From contig CALEJY010000258.1 in NCBI GenBank assembly GCA_937898445.1, positions 1 through 5,075 on the forward strand: a stretch of 5,075 nucleotides of DNA. Direction: 5' to 3'. The notes under the pieces are model-generated. The model made no database searches and had not been told where the DNA came from. It saw nothing but the letters and a program-made list of their open reading frames with translations. The DNA comes from an uncultured Candidatus Melainabacteria bacterium (GTDB taxonomy: Bacteria; Cyanobacteriota; Vampirovibrionia; Gastranaerophilales; Gastranaerophilaceae). A program made the translations under genes and the position numbers. Positions 1 to 5,074 of this stretch are shown here, piece by piece. The number at the start of each line of letters is the position of its first letter. The first letter of the stretch is position 1.

Positions 1-2
1 GA

Positions 3-284
3 TTAAATGTAGATGATTTAGATAACCACATTAAATTAAACAAAACCGCCCCTGAACCGAAAGGTGAAGTTAAAGAAGGTAAAACCACAAAAGTTAAACG
101 AACTAAGGGGGAGAAAAAACCTTACGAAGAACGCATGATTTATAAAGCCGCAAAATGGTGGACTGACCAGACATATAAGTTTGAAGATGTTCATCATGGA
201 GAAAAGCATGAAATTAAAGTAAAAGCTCGTGAAGAATATGAAAAACAACAGGCTGAAAAGCTTAAAGAGCAAGAGGTTTTGTAA
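3..284 (+). CDS. C-terminal part of a Lys/Glu-rich protein, function unknown (5' end outside window)
   Basis: A frame open from the left edge to a TAA at 282-284 encodes the last 93 residues of a protein that starts upstream. The first part is flexible and strongly charged (PEPKGEVKEGKTTKVKRTKG). It is followed by a probably folded stretch around ERMIYKAAKWWTDQTYKFEDV with a Trp-Trp pair, and then a Lys/Glu/Gln-rich helical end (REEYEKQQAEKLKEQEVL). No signal peptide or membrane segment is visible in the part seen. I do not recognise the family; the basic, charged composition would fit a nucleic-acid or ribosome-associated protein, but that is only a guess. The gene converges on the minus-strand gene ending at 331, with 46 bases between the stops and no clear hairpin terminator there. 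The codon use (AAA, GAA, GTT) matches the neighbours, which supports real coding. Confidence 0.75.
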   Translation, partial: LNVDDLDNHIKLNKTAPEPKGEVKEGKTTKVKRTKGEKKPYEERMIYKAAKWWTDQTYKFEDVHHGEKHEIKVKAREEYEKQQAEKLKEQEVL

Positions 285-330
285 AAGAAAGCGTAGCCCT
301 AAACTTTCCAACCTTCAAAATTGTAGGATT

Positions 331-1041
331 TTATTTAATATATTTGTTTAATTCTGATTTTTCTTCAAAAGTTACACGACCCGGAACCGCTTTTTTGCCG
401 TTTCCATTTTTAATATAGACATAAAAATAACCGAATGTTCCATCTTGATTTTTGTTTCCCAGTGCAGTTCTTAGGTTTTTCATGTCGATATATAAGACAT
501 TATTTATATCGTAATCTTGTTTTTTATCTTGCAACGCAAGGCTTCCGTCATTATTTAGTTTTACAAAACGAATATTTGCATTAATTAATTCTTTTGTAGA
601 AATTTTAGAAGAATTTCCATCACTTTCCAACTTTTTCAAAGAGGCGAATAAATCAGATTTACTGTCGTTATAGCCTAATATATTTTCAACAGACCATTTC
701 CCATCCTTGCTATCTTTGACTAAAACGTAATCTGTTCCATCAATTCGGATTATGTATGGATCTAAATAACTCAACATGCCCATGCCTGAATTTCTTAATT
801 GAGGATTTGCACGCATGCTCAAACGACCATTATATAGAGAAGTTCCGGCGAGCAAACCTTGTAAGAAAAGCATGTCAGGATTGTTGAAATCGACATAAGA
901 ATATCTTCTTGGCATGAAATTATATGTCGTAGAATTGTATGGAATAGCAGGTCGAGTGCTAGTTGCTTTATAATAATAAGTTGCGCTGAATGCGGGTTCT
1001 ACAAGCAATCCTAGAGCTAATAATAAAACTAATTTTTTCAT
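331..1041 (-). CDS. Predicted exported protein with degenerate EF-hand-like loops, 236 aa
   Basis: The start is placed at 1041 because a perfect GGAGGT (1054-1049) lies 7 bases upstream and because translation from there opens with a textbook signal peptide. That peptide has MKK, a hydrophobic core LVLLLALGLLV, and a likely signal peptidase I site after AFS (residue 19). There is no lipobox Cys, so it is probably soluble in the periplasm or secreted. The mature N-terminus is Tyr-rich (TYYYK). Residues 95-120 (DPYIIRIDGTDYVLVKD, then SKDGKWSVEN) and 132-151 (FASLKKLESDGN, then SSKISTKEL) have the spacing of helix-loop-helix calcium sites: F..L..L, an Asp/Asn/Ser loop, then Ile and Glu. The acidic ligands are displaced, so calcium binding is uncertain. 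The segment VKLNNDGSLALQDKKQDY (160-177) follows. I do not recognise the family. It is probably monocistronic, diverging from the tRNA gene. An in-frame extension to 1092 exists but lacks a ribosome binding site and would spoil the signal peptide. Confidence 0.88.
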   Translation of the reverse strand: MKKLVLLLALGLLVEPAFSATYYYKATSTRPAIPYNSTTYNFMPRRYSYVDFNNPDMLFLQGLLAGTSLYNGRLSMRANPQLRNSGMGMLSYLDPYIIRIDGTDYVLVKDSKDGKWSVENILGYNDSKSDLFASLKKLESDGNSSKISTKELINANIRFVKLNNDGSLALQDKKQDYDINNVLYIDMKNLRTALGNKNQDGTFGYFYVYIKNGNGKKAVPGRVTFEEKSELNKYIK

Positions 1042-1048
1042 AATAACG

Positions 1049-1054
1049 ACCTCC
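1049..1054 (-). promoter_or_regulatory. Strong Shine-Dalgarno site for the 331-1041 gene
   Basis: GGAGGT on the minus strand ends 7 bases before the ATG at 1041. It decides the start of the exported protein over the upstream in-frame ATG at 1092. It is the only ideal ribosome binding site in the window; the other protein genes with a visible start have weak or no Shine-Dalgarno. Confidence 0.85.
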
Positions 1055-1071
1055 AAATTTAACCACACATC

Positions 1072-1102
1072 AATATAACGAAATAAAAACAAAAAAGTTC
1101 AA
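1072..1102 (-). promoter_or_regulatory. Possible promoter of the 331-1041 gene
   Basis: On the minus strand, TTGAAC (1102-1097) is followed after 18 bases by TTATAT (1078-1073), or after 19 by TATATT. This would start transcription near 1066 and give a short leader of about 25 bases holding the GGAGGT site. The match to the sigma-70 consensus is partial and the surroundings are A/T runs, so this is a weak call. It is divergent from, and almost abuts, the tRNA promoter. Confidence 0.35.
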
Positions 1103-1111
1103 AAAAAACTG

Positions 1112-1140
1112 TTGACAATAAAAAATGTTTAAGTTAATAT
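1112..1140 (+). promoter_or_regulatory. Sigma-70 promoter of the tRNA-Val gene
   Basis: A perfect -35 box TTGACA (1112-1117) is followed after exactly 17 bases by TAATAT (1135-1140), within an A/T-rich spacer. Transcription should begin near 1147, giving a leader of about 17 bases for RNase P to remove before the tRNA at 1164. It is the best promoter in the window, as expected for a stable RNA. An alternative -10, TATAAA at 1138-1143, would need a 20-base spacer and is less likely. Confidence 0.8.
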
Positions 1141-1163
1141 AAAACTTGTCGAGACTGACTGAA

Positions 1164-1239
1164 GGGCGTTTAGCTCAGTTGGTAGAGCGCCTCCCTTACA
1201 AGGAGGATGTCAGAAGTTCGAGTCTTCTAACGCCCACCA
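1164..1239 (+). tRNA. tRNA-Val, anticodon UAC
   Basis: A complete 76-base cloverleaf can be drawn by eye. The acceptor stem is GGGCGTT (1164-1170) with AACGCCC (1229-1235). The D arm is GCTC/GAGC (1173-1188). The anticodon stem is CCTCC/GGAGG (1190-1206) with loop CTTACAA, giving anticodon TAC at 1197-1199 after the invariant T at 1196. The variable loop is five bases, and the T arm is AGAAG/CTTCT around TTCGAGT (1217-1223). The discriminator is A1236 and CCA is encoded at 1237-1239. The UAC anticodon reads GUA and, with wobble modification of U34, other valine codons, which suits an A/T-rich genome. It stands alone between its own promoter and terminator. No direct repeat of its 3' end, such as an integrated element would leave, is seen nearby. 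Confidence 0.97.
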
Positions 1240-1248
1240 TTTAAAATC

Positions 1249-1270
1249 AAGAGCCGAAAGGCTCTTTTTT
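1249..1270 (+). terminator. Rho-independent terminator after tRNA-Val, possibly bidirectional
   Basis: A 7-bp stem, AAGAGCC (1249-1255) with GGCTCTT (1260-1266), is closed by a stable GAAA tetraloop (1256-1259) and followed by a T run to 1270, ten bases after the tRNA CCA. On the minus strand the same hairpin lies just past the radical SAM stop (1285) and is followed by TTGATTTTA. It may therefore also end that convergent transcript, though with a poorer T tract. Confidence 0.88.
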
Positions 1271-1284
1271 AATACCCAAAATTT

Positions 1285-2727
1285 CTACACATTATTTATA
1301 ACACTACGTGTCAACGGAATATCTTTTTGCAAGTATGGGGCGATGGGGGCGGTTGTTTTGCCTTTGTTTTCAAAATTCAATTTTATCTCTGTTGGGAATG
1401 ATGAATGGAATGTCGTTAAGTAATAATCGCCATTTGCATCAATTATCCCATAAAAATGTCGATCCATATCCTTATTGATTTTTCTAAAATCCTTTATTCT
1501 TTTCAACGATTGGATATCCACAATATTTTGTCGTTTTCTTTTTTCTCCGGCTTTAGCTATTTCGTCATTCTTATCAACAAATTTTTCTGCACGCACAGAC
1601 ATCCCGATAGTAGGACTTATATCATCTAATCTTTCATAATAATTGCTGAAACATTCAAACGCTTCATCTTCATTTTTAACAACTTTTTGTGCGCCTTTAA
1701 TATCTTTTTTGTACAAATTATTTGTTTTTTCTAAAATATCCATATACAAAACTCGCAAATCTTTTTCTTTAAATCCTTTTGGAACTTTACTGTCATTTGC
1801 AGCAGATCTTGCGATAAATTTAAAATTAGGATTTTTTTGCATAGGAGTTAACGTAAACAACACATTCGCCATTCTTGTTGTATATAAGTCATACAATTTC
1901 GCCGCCAATTCAGGTTTTCTGTTTTGTTTTAATTCTAAAGATTTTGCATACATCGCATGAAACGGGTTTACTGACAAATTAAAACCTTCTAATTTATCAA
2001 AATTTTCCGGTCTGCTATAATACTCAACATATTTTTCCATACGTTTCTGCGCTTTTACATCTTGAATATTCCACCCAGCAGTGTCAAACAATACAGGTAA
2101 ATGAAAAACCTTATCCAATCTTTCTGCAATATCTATAAAATCATGCTCTTTACCATCATTGTCTTTCAATACAATTGAACTGCAATCCGCATCATGAAAA
2201 GGAATAGCCATAGCATGTTTATTCTTTTTCTGAACAACTACCGGAAAACCTGCACGCTTATTCAACTCCTCAAAACCATCTGTTAAAGATGTAAAATCAT
2301 TCCAACTCATTTTATTAATTTGGTTTGCAGTTTCTTTAATAGGAGCTTTCGCATTCGCATAACAATGTGAGCAAATATTTCTACATCCACGATTTACCGC
2401 AATTTCTGAAACAGTATCTGCGACAAATGCAATTTCCTTCATATTCAAGCCATCAAAAACTCTTATCCCTTCTTGAATACCATCCAATTTATTCAAGTCA
2501 AACATATATAAATCAAGAGTTTTAACCTTTTTATAACCTTGTTTAGCCATATCTAAATATGTTTTAGCCGCAAAAAATTTAGATGAGTGAATATTTAATG
2601 GAATTCCACCACTAAAACTCGGTGCAAGATTACGTTGCGCAATCGGATTTTGCTGAAAGGTTTGAGCTTTTTGAACTTTTGGACTAAAAGAGATATTTGA
2701 ATAATTTTGAACAGATGTAATTTTCAT
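1285..2727 (-). CDS. Radical SAM protein of unrecognised subfamily with a lineage-type N-terminal tail, 480 aa
   Basis: The protein is probably a cytoplasmic radical SAM enzyme: a [4Fe-4S] cluster would cleave S-adenosylmethionine to start radical chemistry. The cluster motif is GCRNICSHCY, a perfect CxxxCxxC with C115, C119 and C122 and the usual aromatic residue after the last Cys. Later segments fit successive barrel strands: IPFHDADCSS (175-184, where GGEP-type motifs usually lie), LPVLFDTAGW (210-219), FNLSVNPFHAMY (249-260) and NVLFTLTP (288-295). Residues 300-480 hold a helical, Lys-rich region and then YGIIDANGDYYLT (426-438). Only two other Cys exist (C182, C359), so a SPASM or twitch auxiliary cluster is unlikely. 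Residues 1-41 are a low-complexity tail with FS motifs (NISFSP, PSFSGG). The ATG at 2727 has no Shine-Dalgarno. Substrate and product are unknown. It diverges from the exported-protein gene at 2808. Confidence is high for radical SAM and low for any specific role. Confidence 0.88.
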   Translation of the reverse strand: MKITSVQNYSNISFSPKVQKAQTFQQNPIAQRNLAPSFSGGIPLNIHSSKFFAAKTYLDMAKQGYKKVKTLDLYMFDLNKLDGIQEGIRVFDGLNMKEIAFVADTVSEIAVNRGCRNICSHCYANAKAPIKETANQINKMSWNDFTSLTDGFEELNKRAGFPVVVQKKNKHAMAIPFHDADCSSIVLKDNDGKEHDFIDIAERLDKVFHLPVLFDTAGWNIQDVKAQKRMEKYVEYYSRPENFDKLEGFNLSVNPFHAMYAKSLELKQNRKPELAAKLYDLYTTRMANVLFTLTPMQKNPNFKFIARSAANDSKVPKGFKEKDLRVLYMDILEKTNNLYKKDIKGAQKVVKNEDEAFECFSNYYERLDDISPTIGMSVRAEKFVDKNDEIAKAGEKRKRQNIVDIQSLKRIKDFRKINKDMDRHFYGIIDANGDYYLTTFHSSFPTEIKLNFENKGKTTAPIAPYLQKDIPLTRSVINNV

Positions 2728-2756
2728 ATTTTTAATAAAACAAGTAAAAATATTTT

Positions 2757-2800
2757 TTGCTACTTTATGAATTGAAATATTTAATTTTATATGGTATTTT
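2757..2800 (+). promoter_or_regulatory. Candidate promoter(s) of the 2808-4857 operon
   Basis: The 80-base divergent gap (2728-2807) holds two overlapping sigma-70-like candidates with 17-base spacers. One is TTGCTA (2757-2762) with TTTAAT (2780-2785). The other is TTGAAA (2772-2777) with an extended -10 TGG-TATTTT (2792-2800). The second would start transcription around 2806-2808, at or just before the ATG, giving a leaderless message. The first gives a leader of about 15 bases containing a weak GGA. I see no equally good promoter on the minus strand for the radical SAM gene. Confidence 0.4.
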
Positions 2801-2807
2801 GGAATGT

Positions 2808-3446
2808 ATGAAAAAGATTTTTTTAACTCTAATTATTTTAATTTCCGCATCACTTAGCGCAAATTCATTTGACTTTGTGGAAAACAATGTTTATTACAAT
2901 TTGCAAACTCAAAAATGGAGCGCAAAAAGAACAACTCCAAAAGATATCAAATTGTTCTATAAAATGTATTCAACATCAGGCGGATATTCAGAGTATTACA
3001 ACAATAGAGGCAAACTCGCTATTGGTCCGTTTTCTAATAGAGAATTTATTGATAACGGGAACTTGATTGGAATTGATAACGGAAATCTTAAATTAATCAA
3101 ATATTATTATGATAACGGCTATTTTAGAAATTCCGCACTTGATGAGAGTTATATTCAAAAATTATTCCCTGAAATTGAAATAATTAAGTTATCTCAATTT
3201 GTAAATAATGAAATTACAATTTACAAAAAACCTTTAGAGCAAAAGAAATTTTTAATACTTAACGATACAAAAAGCAGTTATTATAAGTACGCATTCAAAC
3301 CTGCGAATATTGAGAATAAAGATATTACAGGCTTAATCACAGTTAGCAAATTCGGGAAAATAGTTTTCTCTCACTATGGAGATGACAACGAATTTTTCCC
3401 TGCGTTAAAAATTCACGTAAAAAGATATAAAAATGAAACAAAATGA
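2808..3446 (+). CDS. Predicted exported protein of unknown function, 212 aa
   Basis: The start at 2808 is chosen because it begins a clean signal peptide: MKK, hydrophobic core IFLTLIILISASL, and likely cleavage after S17 or A18 (SLSANSFDF). The alternative TTG start at 2757 would put 17 residues in front and bury the signal. There is no lipobox Cys and no further membrane segment, so a periplasmic or secreted product is expected. The mature protein is rich in Tyr, Asn and Lys, with tracts such as YYNLQTQKWSAK, GGYSEYYNNRGKLAIGPF and LIKYYYDNGYF, which suggests a beta-rich fold. IDNGN occurs twice close together (IDNGNLIGIDNGNLKLIKY), a small internal repeat. I do not recognise the family. 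Only a weak GGA precedes the ATG by four bases. Its end overlaps the methyltransferase start by 14 bases, so the two are very probably cotranscribed and translationally coupled, though no functional link is evident. Confidence 0.87.
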   Translation: MKKIFLTLIILISASLSANSFDFVENNVYYNLQTQKWSAKRTTPKDIKLFYKMYSTSGGYSEYYNNRGKLAIGPFSNREFIDNGNLIGIDNGNLKLIKYYYDNGYFRNSALDESYIQKLFPEIEIIKLSQFVNNEITIYKKPLEQKKFLILNDTKSSYYKYAFKPANIENKDITGLITVSKFGKIVFSHYGDDNEFFPALKIHVKRYKNETK

Positions 3447-4857
3447 TGAATATACAGTAAAAATAGAAAAGCTTTCAAATCTCGGAACAGGTATTGCAAA
3501 AGTCGACAGACAGGTCGTTTTTGTCGAACATGTTTGCCCGCAAGATGAAGTTAAAATTAAAATAACCAAAGCGAACAAAAACTACGCAAACGCTATTCCG
3601 ATTGAAATAATTACACCATCAGAACACCGCATTGAGCCGTTTTGTCCGATGCAAAAAGTTTGCGGTTCATGCCAGTTGCAATTCATTGATTACGAATATC
3701 AATTGGAATTGAAACGCCAAATGGTTGAAGATGCAATCAGAAAAATAGGTGGGCTTGATACTCCAATAAATTTCCCTATTGCTTCGCCTGACATCAAAGG
3801 TTTTCGGCACAAAGTTCAATGTCCGGTATCTCAAACCAAAGTTTCTAAAAAGATTTTGGCGGGTTATTACAAACCGCAATCACATGAGATTGTTAATATT
3901 AAATATTGTCCAATTCAACCTGAAATTTGTGATGAAATAATTGATTTTGTGAGAGAAAATGCTCCAAAATTTGAGATTTCCGGTTTCAATGAGAAAAAGC
4001 ACATCGGCGATTTAAGACATATTGTAATCAGAATATCTGCGACTAATAACGATTGCCTTGTAACTCTTGTTATTAATGGAACTAAAATGTTTGATAGATT
4101 GAAAAAATTTGCAAATTCTATCTTTGATAATTTTGAAAAAGTTAAGGGAGTTTGCGTAAATTTCAACTCTAAAAAGACAAACGTTATTTTGGGCAAAGAA
4201 ACTGCATGCATTGCTGGGAAAGATTTTATTGAAGAAAATTTGTTGGATAAAACTTTCAAAATCGGTGCTGATACATTTTTCCAAGTTAATCCTAAAAGTG
4301 CTGAAAACATTTTTAAATACGTAAAAAATGAAGTATCAAAACTCGGAAAGCCTACTATTTTGGATGCTTATGCAGGAATTGCGACATTTGGAATATGTGT
4401 TTCTGATATTTCAGAAAAAGTTACAAGTGTTGAAGAAAATTCTTCCTCTATCGAAAAAGCCAAAGAGGTTTTGAAATCAAACAAAATTGAAAATGTGGAA
4501 CTTTTCGCACAAGATACTTTGAAATATTTGAAATCTATTAAGAAAAAATTTGATATAATAATTCTTGACCCACCGAGAAAGGGATGTACTCAAGAGGTTT
4601 TGGATGAAGTTCTCAAACACTTAAAATCTAATCAATCAAAAGCGGGAAATGATGAGTTTCTTCGCACCATTCAGAATGACGCAATTGTAGAAAGAGCTTC
4701 AAAAAGCAAAATTATTTACGTTAGTTGCGATCCTGCGACACTTGCAAGGGATTTGAAATATTTGACAGAACACGGAGCAAAAGTTGAAAGTATCCAACCG
4801 TTCGACATGTTCTGTCATACTTATCATATTGAAAATGTTGCGATTATTAATCTTTAG
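3433..4857 (+). CDS. rlmD: 23S rRNA (uracil-5-)-methyltransferase, RumA/RlmD/RlmCD family, 474 aa
   Basis: The enzyme uses SAM to make 5-methyluridine in 23S rRNA (U1939 in E. coli RlmD; some single-copy homologues also modify U747). An N-terminal TRAM domain (about 6-60) includes LGTGIAKVDRQVVFVEHV. Four cysteines match the family [4Fe-4S] site: C71, C77 and C80 in PFCPMQKVCGSCQLQ, and C159 in KYCP. The methyltransferase domain shows FFQVNP (282-287), SAM motif I LDAYAGIATF (310-319, GIAT instead of the usual GIGT), LDPPRKGC (378-385), the nucleophile C432 in YVSCDPATLARDL, and the probable general base E467 in YHIENV. The Cys-to-Glu spacing of 35 equals that of E. coli RumA as I recall it. 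DPPRKG to Cys is about 27 residues longer than usual, because of an insertion described separately. The ATG lacks a good Shine-Dalgarno and lies inside the preceding gene. Site specificity (U1939, or U747 plus U1939) cannot be read from the sequence. Confidence 0.95.
   Translation: MKQNDEYTVKIEKLSNLGTGIAKVDRQVVFVEHVCPQDEVKIKITKANKNYANAIPIEIITPSEHRIEPFCPMQKVCGSCQLQFIDYEYQLELKRQMVEDAIRKIGGLDTPINFPIASPDIKGFRHKVQCPVSQTKVSKKILAGYYKPQSHEIVNIKYCPIQPEICDEIIDFVRENAPKFEISGFNEKKHIGDLRHIVIRISATNNDCLVTLVINGTKMFDRLKKFANSIFDNFEKVKGVCVNFNSKKTNVILGKETACIAGKDFIEENLLDKTFKIGADTFFQVNPKSAENIFKYVKNEVSKLGKPTILDAYAGIATFGICVSDISEKVTSVEENSSSIEKAKEVLKSNKIENVELFAQDTLKYLKSIKKKFDIIILDPPRKGCTQEVLDEVLKHLKSNQSKAGNDEFLRTIQNDAIVERASKSKIIYVSCDPATLARDLKYLTEHGAKVESIQPFDMFCHTYHIENVAIINL
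4624..4707 (+). repeat. Probable dispersed-repeat element inserted in frame in the methyltransferase gene
   Basis: This stretch encodes about residues 398-425, which have no counterpart in usual family members. Its core, 4651-4680, contains TTTCTTCGCACC followed by TTCAGAATGAC and reads DEFLRTIQND. That closely resembles the right half of a widespread bacterial repeat with the pattern GATTCTTCGC...TCAGAATGAC, which in this frame reads DEILRFAQND. Two inverted repeats fit a palindromic element: CATTC-A-GAATG (4668-4678) and GCGGGAAA/TTTCTTCGC (4642-4665, one bulge and a wobble). Near-identical TCAAAAGC (4636-4643) and TCAAAAAGC (4699-4707) flank the core. The reading frame is kept with no stop. 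Family identity is from memory; the limits are approximate. Confidence 0.55.
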
Positions 4858-5074
4858 GTGCATAAAGCTTAACAAATTCCATCAAGTTTTCTCGAATTTC
4901 TCTTAATTGTCTATATTTAAGAGTTTCTTTAAATGGTTTTGTTTGTTTGCTTGGTGGCAAAGAAGCATATTTGCCTAACCACATATTTTCCAAAGCATCA
5001 AAACATTCTTTCAAGTTTTGTACTGATTTTTTAGTAAATGTAACCGGAGCAGTAATACTTGCAGCACCTTTTAC
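4847..5074 (-). CDS. C-terminal part of an unrecognised protein (5' end outside window)
   Basis: On the minus strand a frame is open from the right edge to a TAA at 4849-4847 and encodes the last 75 residues of a protein. It includes ITAPVTFTKKSVQNLKEC, FDALENMWLGKYASLPPS, a Lys/Arg-rich stretch FKETLKYRQLREIRENL, and it ends MEFVKLYAPKD. The pattern is mostly amphipathic helix, with no membrane segment. I do not recognise a family, and the start is not in the window. The codon composition resembles the rest of the window and there is no internal stop, but with 75 residues the coding call is less certain than for the complete genes. It converges on the methyltransferase gene, and the two coding ends overlap by 11 bases (4847-4857), leaving no room for a terminator between them. 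Confidence 0.72.
   Translation of the reverse strand, partial: VKGAASITAPVTFTKKSVQNLKECFDALENMWLGKYASLPPSKQTKPFKETLKYRQLREIRENLMEFVKLYAPKD

Noticed and set aside
36..311. Minus-strand open frame of 91 codons, Phe/Leu-rich
   Set aside because: It is antisense to the coherent plus-strand frame ending at 284; the Phe-rich composition is what reverse-reading Lys/Glu codons (AAA, GAA) produces.
1042..1092. Longer start (17 extra residues) for the exported protein ending at 331
   Set aside because: It puts charged residues ahead of an intact signal peptide, and the ideal GGAGGT serves the ATG at 1041.
1164..1239. tRNA gene as an attachment site for an integrated element
   Set aside because: No integrase gene and no repeat of the tRNA 3' end is present in the window.
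1643..1960. Plus-strand open frame of 105 codons inside the radical SAM gene
   Set aside because: Antisense shadow of a gene with clear motifs; no ribosome binding site and no recognisable protein features.
1285..2727. Peptide-maturase (SPASM/RiPP) system around the radical SAM gene
   Set aside because: Too few cysteines for a SPASM domain, and no short precursor-peptide gene, protease or transporter lies next to it.
2757..2807. Longer TTG start for the exported protein at 2808
   Set aside because: It would precede the signal peptide with 17 residues and overlaps the likely promoter; the ATG at 2808 fits better.
2869..3066. Plus-strand open frame of 65 codons in another frame within the 2808-3446 gene
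   Set aside because: Lies wholly inside a gene with a signal peptide and normal codon use; no independent start signal.
3667..4310. Minus-strand open frames of 70, 131 and 90 codons within the methyltransferase gene
   Set aside because: Antisense shadows of a well-conserved enzyme; they overlap each other in different frames and show no domain features.
4590..4720. Frameshift or broken methyltransferase gene at the extra segment
   Set aside because: The frame stays open and the catalytic Cys, Glu and C-terminal motifs follow with normal spacing, so the enzyme is probably intact.
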